A stretch of DNA of 64,000 nt from Achromobacter sp. Bel (GTDB lineage: Bacteria > Pseudomonadota > Gammaproteobacteria > Burkholderiales > Burkholderiaceae_B), in NCBI RefSeq assembly GCF_012928505.1, contig NZ_JABBJN010000006.1, positions 112,690 to 176,689 of the forward strand, read 5' to 3'. The notes beneath the pieces were generated by a model that saw only the letters and a list, made by a program, of their open reading frames with translations, was not told the origin of the DNA and did no database searches. The position numbers and the translations under genes are program-made. Positions 24,895 to 34,851 of the stretch are shown here, in pieces (positions within the stretch are counted from its first letter, which is position 1; each line of letters starts with the position of its first letter).

Positions 24895-26949
24895 ATGTAT
24901 CGCATAGGGATAGACGTCGGAGGCACGTTTACCGATTTCACGATGATCGACGAGGACGCCGGCGTGGTGCACTTTCACAAAGTGCCTTCCACGCCGCACG
25001 ACCCCTCGGAAGCCATCGCCACCGGCATTGGCCAGATGCTGGCGGACCACGGCGTGACGTCCTCGCAGGTGTCGCACGTGGGGCATGGCACGACAGTCGC
25101 CACCAACCTCATCATCGAACGCAAAGGCGCGCGCGTGGGGCTGATCACCACGCGTGGCTTTCGCGACGTGCTGGAGATCGGCCGCCAGACGCGGCCTCAC
25201 CTGTACGACTACAGCGTGGGCAAGCCGCCCGTGGCCGTGTTGCGCGAATTCCGCATCGAAGTCGACGAGCGCGTGAACGCGGCGGGCGAGGTGCTGACGC
25301 CGCTGGACGATGCGCAGGTGCTGGCCGCCGCGCGCCAGTTCGCCGCGGCCGGCATCGAGGCCGTGACGATCTGCTTCCTGCATGCATATCGCAATCCTGA
25401 ACACGAGCGCCGTGCCGCGCAGATCGTGGCCGACGCCATGCCCGGCGTCTACATCAGCCAGTCATCCGACGTGCTGCCCGAATTCCGCGAATACGAGCGC
25501 CTGTCCACCACGGTACTCAATGCCGCCGTAGGGCCGAAGATGGCACGCTACCTGGAACGGTTCCTGCAGCGGGTGCGCGACCTGGGCATCGGCCACGAAC
25601 CGCACACCATCCACTCCAACGGCGGCCTGATGTCGATCGCCACCGTGCGCCAGTATCCGGTGCGGACCTGCCTGTCCGGGCCGGCGGCGGGCGTGGTGGG
25701 CGCGGCCGCTGTGGGCCGCGCCATCGGCAGCCTGAACCTCGTCACGTTCGACGTGGGCGGCACCAGCACGGATGTGTCGCTGGTGTGCGACGGCCGTCCG
25801 CTGTTCACCTCGCATCGTCACGTGGCGGGCTATCCCGTCAAGACGCCGATGGTGGACATTCATGTGATCGGCGCGGGCGGTGGCAGCATCGCGTGGCTGG
25901 ACGATGCCGGCGCGCTGAAAGTGGGCCCGCACAGCGCGGGCGCGGTCCCGGGGCCGGTGGGCTATGGCCGCGGCGGCCAGGAGCCGACCATCACCGATGC
26001 CGAGATCGCCTTGCAGCGGCTGAACCCGGTGGCGCTGCTGAACGGCCGCATGCCGGTGCACGCGGAGGCGGCGCGGCAGGTGATCGAAGACCGCGTGGCC
26101 AAGCCGCTGGGCCTGGACCGGGACGCGGCTGCCGAAGGCATCCTGCGCATCGCGGCGGCGAACATGAGCCGCGCGATTCGAGCGGTGTCCACCGAGCGCG
26201 GCTACGACCTGTCGAACTTTGCGCTGTACGCCTACGGCGGCGCAGGGCCCTTGCATGCGGTGGAAGTGGCCGAGGAATGCGGCATCCCTGTTGTGATCGT
26301 GCCGCAGGAGCCGGGCACCATGTGTGCGCGCGGCATCCTGCTTAGCGACATCTCGTTCGACTTCGTGCGTAGCGAGATCTCGCTGGCGGGAGAAGACACG
26401 TGGCCTGCGATCGCGGCCATCTTCGAGGGCCTGCGCACGCAAGCCGAAAACTGGCTGGCGGAGGAGCGCGTGGATCCCGCGCTTCGCGTCTACCGCAGCG
26501 CCATCGACGCGCGCTACGAAGGCCAGAACTTTGAAGTGCAGGTCAGCCTGGACGACACTGGCGCGGGCGGCCACGCGGAATTCGCGCGCCGCTTCGCCGA
26601 CGCGCACGAACGCGAATACGGCTACACGGTGGATGACCGCAAGGTGCAGATCATCAACTGCCGCATGCAGGCCGTGGGCCAGGTGGTGAAGGCGCCGCTT
26701 GCGCCGCGCCAGATCGGCGGCGTGCTCGCGGACGCCAGGATCGGTCAGCGCAAGGCCTATTTCGGCGCCGTGCACGGTTGGCAGGAGACACCGGTATACG
26801 ACCGCGACCGCGTGCCGACCGGTGCGCGCTTCACCGGCCCCGCCCTGCTGGAGGAAATGAGCTCCACCACCGTTGTCGGCGTTGGCCAGCATGCCAGCGT
26901 GGACGAATACGGCAACCTGATCATCCGTTTGCAAGGAGGCTTCGCATGA
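24895..26949 (+). CDS. hyuA: Hydantoinase/oxoprolinase subunit A
   Basis: 684 residues. N-terminal actin-like ATPase motif MYRIGIDVGGTFTDFTMIDE, central VTFDVGGTSTDVSLV with second ATPase loop, YAYGGAGPLHAVEVAEE near residue 445, and the C-terminal hydantoinase A domain. Together with subunit B it hydrolyses cyclic amides (hydantoins, N-methylhydantoin, 5-oxoproline) or carboxylates acetone, depending on subgroup, using ATP. ATG at 24895 is preceded by GGAAAGAA and matches the family start. Its stop overlaps the HyuB start (ATGA at 26946). Confidence 0.92.
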   Translation: MYRIGIDVGGTFTDFTMIDEDAGVVHFHKVPSTPHDPSEAIATGIGQMLADHGVTSSQVSHVGHGTTVATNLIIERKGARVGLITTRGFRDVLEIGRQTRPHLYDYSVGKPPVAVLREFRIEVDERVNAAGEVLTPLDDAQVLAAARQFAAAGIEAVTICFLHAYRNPEHERRAAQIVADAMPGVYISQSSDVLPEFREYERLSTTVLNAAVGPKMARYLERFLQRVRDLGIGHEPHTIHSNGGLMSIATVRQYPVRTCLSGPAAGVVGAAAVGRAIGSLNLVTFDVGGTSTDVSLVCDGRPLFTSHRHVAGYPVKTPMVDIHVIGAGGGSIAWLDDAGALKVGPHSAGAVPGPVGYGRGGQEPTITDAEIALQRLNPVALLNGRMPVHAEAARQVIEDRVAKPLGLDRDAAAEGILRIAAANMSRAIRAVSTERGYDLSNFALYAYGGAGPLHAVEVAEECGIPVVIVPQEPGTMCARGILLSDISFDFVRSEISLAGEDTWPAIAAIFEGLRTQAENWLAEERVDPALRVYRSAIDARYEGQNFEVQVSLDDTGAGGHAEFARRFADAHEREYGYTVDDRKVQIINCRMQAVGQVVKAPLAPRQIGGVLADARIGQRKAYFGAVHGWQETPVYDRDRVPTGARFTGPALLEEMSSTTVVGVGQHASVDEYGNLIIRLQGGFA

Positions 26950-28667
26950 CCCAGCCCGACCATTCCGGCTCCAGCGTCGCGCTGGCCGACCCGATCGGCA
27001 TGGAGGTGTTCTGCAACCGCCTGCTGTCCATCACCGAAGACATGAACAACACGCTGGTGCGCGCCTCGTTCTCGACCAACATCAAGGAGCGCAAGGACTG
27101 CTCGGTGGCCTTGTTTGATGCGGCCGGCCGGCTGGTGGCGCAAGGCACGCAGATCCCGCTGCACCTGGGGTCGCTGGACGGCGCGATGGGCGCGATCCTG
27201 CGCACGTTCAAGACTGACGACATCCGCGACGGCGACGTCTTCATCTGCAATGACCCCTACCTGGCGGACGGCAGCCATTTGCCCGACATCAACATCGTCA
27301 CCCCCGTGTTCTGGGAAGGAAAACTGCGCTTCTTCGCGGCTAATATCGCGCACCATTCCGATGTGGGCGGGGCCGTGCCGGGATCCATCGCGGGCGGCCT
27401 GAAATCCATTTTCGAGGAAGGCATCCGCATTCCCGCCTGCCGCATCGCCAAACACGGCGAGACGGACGAGGACATGCTGCGCCTGATCTGCGCCAACACG
27501 CGCGATCCCGAGGAGCGCGTGCTGGACCTGCGCGTGCAGATGGCGACCAACCGCCGGGGCGCGGCCGCCGTGCAAGGCCTGATTCGGCAGATGGGGCTGG
27601 ATGCGGTGCTGCGTTCGGTGGACGACGTGATCGCCTACACGCGCCGCCGCCTGCTGAACCGCATCGCGGAGCTGCAGCAGGGCAGCTATACCTTCCGCAG
27701 CGATCTGGACGACGATGGCATGGGCGGCGATCCGGTGCCGATCCAGGTGACGTTGACGGTTCGCCCTGGCAACCTGCATTTCGATTTCGAGGGTTCCGGC
27801 AAGCAGGCGCGGGGCGCGATGAACCTGCCGTTCAACGCGTTGCGCGCTTGCGTGTACTACGCCGTCAAGGCGCTGCTGGATCCGGACCTGGCGCCCAACG
27901 CCGGCCTGTTCGATCCCATCACGGTCTCGGCCCCGGCAGGCACCATCACCAACCCGGAGCATCCGGCGGCGGTGGGCGCGCGGTCGATCACGGCGCAGAA
28001 AGTGGCGGGTGCGATTTTCGGCGCGTTCCGCGGCTTGCTGCCGCCTGAGAAGACCATGGCGTCCAGCAACGATTGCTGCCCCGCCATCGTGTTTTCGGGC
28101 CGTTGGCGCGAACGTGCCGGGCACTTTGTGTATCTGGAAACGCTGGGTGGCGGCGCGGGCGCGCGCTTCGATGCGGACGGCATGGACGCGGTGCATGTGC
28201 ATATGACCAACACGTCCAACCTGCCTGTCGAAGCGCTGGAAAACGAGTATCCGTTGATGATGGACGAATACGCCATGATCCCCGATTCGGGCGGTGTGGG
28301 GCGCACGCGAGGCGGGCTGGCGATCGCCAAGCAGATCCGCGCGGTGGGGCCGGGCATCGTGTTCTCGGCGCGGTCGGACAGCCATACAGTGGGCGTGGCC
28401 GCCGGCGTGGACGGCGGTGGCGACGGGCGCCGCGCGCGGCTGATCCGCAACTTCGGTACGCCGCAGGAGGAAGAATTGTTCTCCAAGACGGCCAATATTG
28501 CCCTGGCGCCGGGGGACAGCGTGCGCATCGAGACGCCGGGCGGCGGCGGGTATGGCGCGCCTGCCGGGCGGGCCCGCGCCCGCATCGAGCGGGACTTGGC
28601 GGACGGGAAGATCAGCGATCAGGCGGCGCTTGCCGCCTATGGCGCCGCGCCCCTCATCCCACGTTGA
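26946..28667 (+). CDS. hyuB: Hydantoinase/oxoprolinase subunit B
   Basis: 573 residues of the HyuB family, the partner of HyuA. Characteristic segments: LSITEDMNNTLVRASFSTNIKE-like N-terminus (MNNTLVRASFSTNIKERKDC), VFICNDPYLADGSHLPDI, IAHHSDVGGAVPGSIAG and the C-terminal IETPGGGGYGAPAGRA. The ATGA overlap with hyuA implies coupled synthesis of a heteromeric enzyme. The 3' end overlaps the convergent GntR gene by 14 bp. Confidence 0.92.
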   Translation: MTQPDHSGSSVALADPIGMEVFCNRLLSITEDMNNTLVRASFSTNIKERKDCSVALFDAAGRLVAQGTQIPLHLGSLDGAMGAILRTFKTDDIRDGDVFICNDPYLADGSHLPDINIVTPVFWEGKLRFFAANIAHHSDVGGAVPGSIAGGLKSIFEEGIRIPACRIAKHGETDEDMLRLICANTRDPEERVLDLRVQMATNRRGAAAVQGLIRQMGLDAVLRSVDDVIAYTRRRLLNRIAELQQGSYTFRSDLDDDGMGGDPVPIQVTLTVRPGNLHFDFEGSGKQARGAMNLPFNALRACVYYAVKALLDPDLAPNAGLFDPITVSAPAGTITNPEHPAAVGARSITAQKVAGAIFGAFRGLLPPEKTMASSNDCCPAIVFSGRWRERAGHFVYLETLGGGAGARFDADGMDAVHVHMTNTSNLPVEALENEYPLMMDEYAMIPDSGGVGRTRGGLAIAKQIRAVGPGIVFSARSDSHTVGVAAGVDGGGDGRRARLIRNFGTPQEEELFSKTANIALAPGDSVRIETPGGGGYGAPAGRARARIERDLADGKISDQAALAAYGAAPLIPR

Positions 28668-29457
28668 GCGTCATCGAATACTTCATCTTGTCGTGCGGGA
28701 AGGTGGTGATGGTGGCCAGCAGCAGCAGGCCGCCGTCGCCGTAGTAGCGGCGGGTGATGACGAAACCCGCCGTCTTGGGTTCGACCTTGAGTTGTTTGGC
28801 GATCGTGGCGTTGATGGGCGTGGCCGAGAACTCCTGGTTGACCTCGGTGATGCGGTCGCCGAAGTGATCTTCGATCAGGCGCAGCAGCGAAATGCGCGAC
28901 TTGACCTCGACGCGCACGTCCGAATGTTCGGGGTCGGCGTAGATCAGCGTGCTGGCCGCGGCGGTGTCCTGATCGTCCAGGGTCTTGATGGAATTGATGT
29001 GCAGCCAGGACTTGTCGGCGGTGCAACCCAGCGCTTCCGCCAGCCGCTTGGGCAGCTTGATGGTGCGCACGTCCTGCACCAGCAGGGCCGCATTGCGCGC
29101 GTATTGCAGCAGGTCGGGAAACTGCGAGATGCGCTGCGTGAACCGGGTGCTGGCGCGGGCGGTTTCGACGCGGGTGCCCACGCCGGGGCGGCGAGACACC
29201 ATGCCGGCCACCGTCAGCATGCGGATGGCTTCGCGGACGGTGTGGCGGCTGGCGTTGAACTGGTCGCAAAGCTCGTGCTCGGTCGGCAGCAGCGTCATGA
29301 CGGGGTAGCGGCCGGCGCTGATGTCCTGCGACAGCGTTTGAAAAATGCTCTTGTACCGGGGGCCGCCACCGTCGCCATCCGGCGCGTGCGATTCGGGTTT
29401 CCCGCGCGCTTGCCGTGCTCCGCCAGGGCCGGCCGCGCGCTCGGAGGATCGGGTCAT
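28654..29457 (-). CDS. GntR-family regulator with UTRA effector domain
   Basis: 267 residues. Winged HTH (about residues 35-100: YKSIFQTLSQDISAGRYPV, then LCDQFNASRHTVREAIRML) and C-terminal UTRA ligand-binding domain of the HutC subfamily (to KYSMTLNVG). ATG 29457 has AGGAG 7 bp upstream; an upstream in-frame extension to 29553 lacks one. Divergent from module B, with three to four TGTMCGGACA boxes in the shared region, so it is the likely repressor of that operon. The stop overlaps the convergent hyuB end. Confidence 0.92.
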   Translation of the reverse strand: MTRSSERAAGPGGARQARGKPESHAPDGDGGGPRYKSIFQTLSQDISAGRYPVMTLLPTEHELCDQFNASRHTVREAIRMLTVAGMVSRRPGVGTRVETARASTRFTQRISQFPDLLQYARNAALLVQDVRTIKLPKRLAEALGCTADKSWLHINSIKTLDDQDTAAASTLIYADPEHSDVRVEVKSRISLLRLIEDHFGDRITEVNQEFSATPINATIAKQLKVEPKTAGFVITRRYYGDGGLLLLATITTFPHDKMKYSMTLNVG

Positions 29458-29489
29458 GGGGAGGGCTCCTTGCATTGTTATATGGGGTT

Positions 29490-29575
29490 TGTACGGACAA
29501 TAACCGATTGACAACGGTGTCTCGTCGGATTCATTATTTGTCCGGACATTCATGTACGGACAAAGTGTACCAACA
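29490..29575. promoter_or_regulatory. GntR operator array: repeated TGTMCGGACA boxes
   Basis: TGTACGGACA at 29490-29499, the perfect palindrome TGTCCGGACA at 29539-29548, TGTACGGACA at 29553-29562, and a degenerate TGTACCAACA at 29566-29575. The last three are spaced 14 and 13 bp, the first lies 49 bp away near the GntR start. The array covers the presumed promoter of module B, consistent with repression and possible looping. Confidence 0.7.
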
Positions 29576-29588
29576 ATCGGGGGTTCTC

Positions 29589-30620
29589 ATGGGCAAGGTA
29601 CTTGCAGTGATCGCGGCCGCAACGGTGGCCGCAGGGCTCAGCGCCAATGCGGCGGCGCAGCAGAAGCTGGTGGTGGCCGGTTACGGCGGCTCGTTCGAAG
29701 ACATCATGCGCAAGGACATCTTCCCGCCGTTTGCCAAGCAGCATGGCGTCGAGCTGGACTACGTGGCCGGCAACTCCACCAACACGGTGGCGCGGCTGCA
29801 GGCGCAGAAAAGCAACCAGCAGATCGACGTGGCCATCATCGACGACGGCCCCATGTACCAGGCCATCGCGCTGGGATTTTGCGAGCCCATCAAGGGCTTG
29901 CCTGCCGACGATATCTACAGCACCGCGCGCTACAAGGACGACAAGGCCGTCGCCATCGGTATCGTGGCTACCGGCATCATGTACAACAAGAAAGTCTTCG
30001 ACGAAAAGAAGTGGGCGCCGCCCACGTCGTGGAAGGACTTGAAAGATCCCAAGTACAAGAAGCAGCTGGTCGTTCCGCCGCTGAACAACACCTATGGCCT
30101 GCACGCGCTGGTGGAGTACGCCCGCGAAGGCGGCGGAGGCGAGAAGAAGATCGACGCCGGCTTCACCACGTTCAAGAACGAGGTCGGCCCCAACGTGCTG
30201 GTCTACGAGCCGTCTCCCGGCAAGATGACGGAACTGTTCTCCAGCGGCCAGGCGGTGATCTCGGTCTGGGGCAGCGGCCGTGCCAAGTCGTTTGCCGACA
30301 CCGGTTTCCCGGTGGGTTTCGTCTATCCGCAGGAAGGCGCCTATGCCTTGCTGTCGTCCGTCTGCCCGGTCGCCAAGTCGGCCACCAACCCGATGGCGCA
30401 GGCCTTCGTGCAGTACCTGGTCACGCCCGAGGTGCAGGAAAAGCTGGCGTCCGCCTACGGCTACGGGCCCGTCAACAAGAAGGCCAAGGTGGAGGACGAC
30501 CCCCGCGTGCCGCTGCCGATCGGCAAGCGGGCGGCTGATCTGATCGTGATCGACTGGGACACGGTCAACCAGAACCGGGACGAGTGGAACAAGCGCTGGA
30601 CGCGGGAAATCGAGCGCTGA
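29589..30620 (+). CDS. Module B: extracellular binding protein of polyamine-type ABC transporter
   Basis: 343 residues. Short Sec signal peptide (residues 1 to about 23, ANAAAQQ) then a PotD-like binding domain (VVAGYGGSFEDIMRKDIF). Shares IIDDGPMYQAIALGF, WAPPTSWKDLKDPKYKKQ, GPNVLVYEPS and the C-terminal IDWDTVNQNRDEWNKRWTRE with the module A binding protein at 19335, so the two are clear paralogues. First gene of module B, directly behind the operator array. ATG 29589 gives the standard signal peptide. Confidence 0.92.
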   Translation: MGKVLAVIAAATVAAGLSANAAAQQKLVVAGYGGSFEDIMRKDIFPPFAKQHGVELDYVAGNSTNTVARLQAQKSNQQIDVAIIDDGPMYQAIALGFCEPIKGLPADDIYSTARYKDDKAVAIGIVATGIMYNKKVFDEKKWAPPTSWKDLKDPKYKKQLVVPPLNNTYGLHALVEYAREGGGGEKKIDAGFTTFKNEVGPNVLVYEPSPGKMTELFSSGQAVISVWGSGRAKSFADTGFPVGFVYPQEGAYALLSSVCPVAKSATNPMAQAFVQYLVTPEVQEKLASAYGYGPVNKKAKVEDDPRVPLPIGKRAADLIVIDWDTVNQNRDEWNKRWTREIER

Positions 30621-30675
30621 CGCGCAGCCGGCAGTGAAAACGGGGCGGCGCAGTCCGCCGCCCACGGGAGCTTTC

Positions 30676-31733
<1,058 letters not shown>

Positions 31734-31737
<4 letters not shown>

Positions 31738-32600
31738 GTGCGCGCGCCAACCCCTGGGTGCTGAGCGCGCCGGCGCTGGTGGTGTACGCCACCTTCCTGG
31801 TGGTGCCGATGGCGCTGGTGTTCCTGATCAGCTTCTTCGACTTCCAGTTCTACGGCGGCATGCAGGCCACGTTCACGTGGAAGAACTACATCGAGATCCT
31901 GACCGACGGCTACTACTACGAGATCTACGCGCGCACCTTCGGCGTGGCGGCCGCCGTCACGCTGGCCTGCCTGGTGCTGGGCACGGCCGAGGCCTACGTG
32001 CTGTCGCGCATGGCCAATCCGTGGAAGGGCCTGTTCCTGATGGTGGTGCTGGGACCGCTGCTGATTTCGGTGGTGGTGCGCACCCTGGGCTGGGCGCTGC
32101 TGTTCGGTTCCACTGGCCTGATCAACAAGGCCTTGATGGCCATCGGGCTGATCTCCACGCCCGTGGACCTGATGTACAGCAACCTGGGCGTGGCGATTGC
32201 GCTGACGCACGTGCTGGTGCCGTTCATGGTGATTTCGGTGTGGGCGTCGCTGCAGCGGATCAACCCGGCCACGGAAGCCGCGGCGCTGTCGCTGGGCGCC
32301 TCGCAGTTCACCGTGATCCGCCGAGTCATCGTGCCGCAGGTCATGCCGGGCATCCTGTCGGGCGCGATCATGGTGTTCGCGATGGCGGCCAGTTCCTTCG
32401 CCACGCCGGCCATCATCGGCGGGCGCCGGTTAAAGAACGTGGCCACGGCGGCCTACGACGAATTCCTGAACACGCTGAACTGGCCATTGGGCGCGGCGCT
32501 GGCGGTGGTGCTGCTGTTGGCGACAGTGGTCGTGCTGCTATCGGCCAACCGGATCATCGAGCGCAAGTACGGCGCCGTCTTCAACCAGTCGGGAGCCTGA
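31734..32600 (+). CDS. Module B: ABC transporter permease (PotB-like)
   Basis: 288 residues with about six transmembrane helices. Helix one is residues about 10-30 (LVVYATFLVVPMALVFLISF); the permease signature is TEAAALSLGASQFTVIRRVI and VPQVMPGILSGAIMV. The start at 31734 overlaps the ATPase stop by 4 bp. Shares the closing EFLNTLNWPLGAALAVVLLL motif with the module A permease (EFLTELNWPLGAAIAIVLLV). Confidence 0.92.
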
Positions 32601-32601
32601 G

Positions 32602-33402
32602 ATGCCATTCCGAAACGGTCCCATCGGCCTGATCTTCCATGCGGTTTTCATCCTGTTCATCCTGGCGCCCATCGTCATGGTGTGCGCGGTGGCGTTCACC
32701 TCCGAGGGGTTCATATCGCTGCCGACGGGCGGGCTGTCGCTGCGCTGGTTTCGCGCCATCCTGGACAACCCGCGTTTCATCGAGGCGTTCTGGTTCAGCT
32801 TGGGGCTGGGCACCTTGTCGGCCACGCTGGCGATCGCACTGGCAGTGCCCAGCGCGCTGGCCCTGGCCCGCAACCGCTTCCGCGGCCGTGAGGCGCTGGT
32901 CGCGTTCTTCCTGTCGCCGCTGATGATTCCGCATGTGGTGCTGGGCCTGGCCTTCCTGAAGTTCTTCACGACGGTGGACCTGGCCGGCACCTACGTGGGC
33001 CTGGTGATCGCGCACGTCATCCTGGTCATGCCGTACGCGCTGCGCCTGGTGCTGGCGTCGGCCACCGGCATCGACCCGGCGCTGGAGCGTGCCGCGCAGT
33101 CGCTGGGCGCCTCGAACTGGACGGCGTTTCGCCGCGTGGTGCTGCCGCTGCTGCTGCCCGGGGTGGTGAGCGGCTGGGTCATCGCCTTCATCACCAGTTT
33201 CGACGAACTGACGATGTCCATCTTCATCGCCTCGCCGTCCACGACCACCCTGCCGGTACGCATCTTCCTGCATATCGAAGACACCATCGACCCGCTGGTG
33301 ACCGCCGTGTCGGCCGTGCTCATTTATGTAACGATCATCGCCATCTTCATCCTGGACCGCGTGGTCGGCCTGGAAAAGCTGTTTGTAGGAAAGGGACGCT
33401 AA
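32602..33402 (+). CDS. Module B: ABC transporter permease (PotC-like)
   Basis: 266 residues, second permease subunit: N-terminal helix, LSLRWFRAILDNPRFIEAFW, EAA loop LERAAQSLGASNWTAFRRVV, end LDRVVGLEKLFVGKGR. It starts one base after the previous stop and its TAA overlaps the next ATG (TAATG at 33400-33404), so transporter and dehydrogenase genes are translationally linked. Confidence 0.92.
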   Translation: MPFRNGPIGLIFHAVFILFILAPIVMVCAVAFTSEGFISLPTGGLSLRWFRAILDNPRFIEAFWFSLGLGTLSATLAIALAVPSALALARNRFRGREALVAFFLSPLMIPHVVLGLAFLKFFTTVDLAGTYVGLVIAHVILVMPYALRLVLASATGIDPALERAAQSLGASNWTAFRRVVLPLLLPGVVSGWVIAFITSFDELTMSIFIASPSTTTLPVRIFLHIEDTIDPLVTAVSAVLIYVTIIAIFILDRVVGLEKLFVGKGR

Positions 33403-34559
33403 TGACGGACGAGAAAGAACTGGCGCCCCGCGCGCCCGTGCATCGCGGCATCTACGACGCCGCGGTGATCGGCGGCGGGCTGGTGGGCTCCGCGATTGCC
33501 TACGGCTTGCGGCGCGAACTGGACCATGTCGCGGTGCTGGACGAAGGCGATGTGGCGTATCGCGCGTCGCGCGGCAACTTCGGACTGGTGTGGGTGCAGA
33601 GCAAGGGCATGGGCCTGCCGCGCTACGGCGTGTGGACGATGACGTCGGCCTCGGGCTGGCCCCGGCTTGCCGCGCAGCTGCTGGAGGAAACCGGCGTGGA
33701 CGTGCATCTGGAGCAGCGTGGTGGCCTGCATGCGCTCTTGAGCGATGAAGAGATGGAGGCCCGCGCCACGTTCATGCGGACCCTGCTGGCGCAGCCCGGC
33801 ATGGCGCAATACGACTGGAAGCTGCTGGATCGCGCGGAAGTCGCGGACCTGGTGCCCGGCATCGGGCCCGAGGTGCGGGGCGCGACGTGGACGCCGGTGG
33901 ACGGCATTGCCAATCCGCTGAAGCTGTTGCGCGCACTGCACATGAGTTTTGCACAGCGGGTTGTGGATTACCTGCCGCGTCGCCCGGCGCTCAGTATCAA
34001 GCAGCGGGACGGCGTGTTCGATATCGGCACGCCTGCCGGCACCGTGCGTGCGCGCAAGGTCGTGCTGGCCTCGGGCCTGTCGAACAAGGACCTGGGCGCG
34101 CAGGTGGGCCTGGATGTGCCGGTACGCCCGCAGCGCGGCCAGATCGTGGTGTTGGAACGCACGCGGCGCATGCTGGAGACGCCGTTGTCCACCCTTCGCC
34201 AAACCGATGAGGGCACGTGGCTGATCGGCGACTCGCAAGAGGAAGCGGGCTATGTGGACAACCTGGTGGGCCTGCCCATCCTGGGCACGCTGGCCGACCG
34301 CGCCGTGCGCACCCTGCCCGCCTTGCGGGAGGTCCGGGTGGTGCGTAGCTGGGCGGCGCTGCGCGTGATGTCCAAGGACGGTTTTCCGATCTATCAGCAA
34401 TCCGAAACGTGCCCCGGCGCCTTCGTCGCCACCTGTCACAGCGGCGTGACGCTGGCCGCCGCGCACGCCCTCAATCTGGCGCCCATGATCGTGGCCGGCA
34501 AGCTTGCCGACGACATGGCGCCCTTCTCGACCCGGAGGTTCCATGTTCAAGAGGCTTGA
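33402..34559 (+). CDS. Module B: DAO-type FAD oxidoreductase 1 (HcnC/OoxB-like beta subunit)
   Basis: 385 residues. FAD-binding AAVIGGGLVGSAIAYGLRRE at about residue 20, then the ASRGNFGLVWVQSKG segment typical of HcnC/opine oxidase B proteins, and C-terminal GVTLAAAHALNLAP. It differs in this signature from the other DAO proteins in the window (18166 and 36295, ASGVN-x-GGVR), so it belongs to a separate subtype. It overlaps the 2Fe-2S gene by 17 bp. Probably a substrate-oxidising subunit that uses the alpha and gamma proteins just downstream. Confidence 0.88.
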   Translation: MTDEKELAPRAPVHRGIYDAAVIGGGLVGSAIAYGLRRELDHVAVLDEGDVAYRASRGNFGLVWVQSKGMGLPRYGVWTMTSASGWPRLAAQLLEETGVDVHLEQRGGLHALLSDEEMEARATFMRTLLAQPGMAQYDWKLLDRAEVADLVPGIGPEVRGATWTPVDGIANPLKLLRALHMSFAQRVVDYLPRRPALSIKQRDGVFDIGTPAGTVRARKVVLASGLSNKDLGAQVGLDVPVRPQRGQIVVLERTRRMLETPLSTLRQTDEGTWLIGDSQEEAGYVDNLVGLPILGTLADRAVRTLPALREVRVVRSWAALRVMSKDGFPIYQQSETCPGAFVATCHSGVTLAAAHALNLAPMIVAGKLADDMAPFSTRRFHVQEA

Positions 34560-34851
34560 CGAGGCGCAGCGCCAGACGCAAGGCGCGCCGGTGCGCGTGA
34601 CGGTCAACGGGGCCGAACTGCAATGCCGGCAGGGCGACAGCGTGGCGGCGGCGCTGTTTGCCGGCGGGGTATCGGCCTGTCGCGATACGGCCGTGAACGA
34701 GGTGCCGCGCGGGCCCTATTGCATGATGGGCGTGTGCTACGACTGCCTGGTCACTATCGACGGACAGGCAAACCAGCAGGGCTGCATGACGGCCGTGCGC
34801 GAAGGCATGAAGATCGAGCGCCAGCTGGGCGCGCGCAAGGTGCAGGCATGA
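34543..34851 (+). CDS. Module B: small 2Fe-2S ferredoxin-type subunit (gamma)
   Basis: 102 residues with a ferredoxin-like 2Fe-2S domain: PYCMMGVCYDCLVTIDG gives three cysteines and QGCMTAV the fourth. ATG 34543 (MFKRLDEAQ) has GGAGG at 34534-34538, deciding the start, and lies inside the 3' end of the preceding flavoprotein gene. The 3' end overlaps the alpha subunit start (ATGA at 34848). Paralogue of the module A protein at 16446. Confidence 0.88.
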   Translation: MFKRLDEAQRQTQGAPVRVTVNGAELQCRQGDSVAAALFAGGVSACRDTAVNEVPRGPYCMMGVCYDCLVTIDGQANQQGCMTAVREGMKIERQLGARKVQA

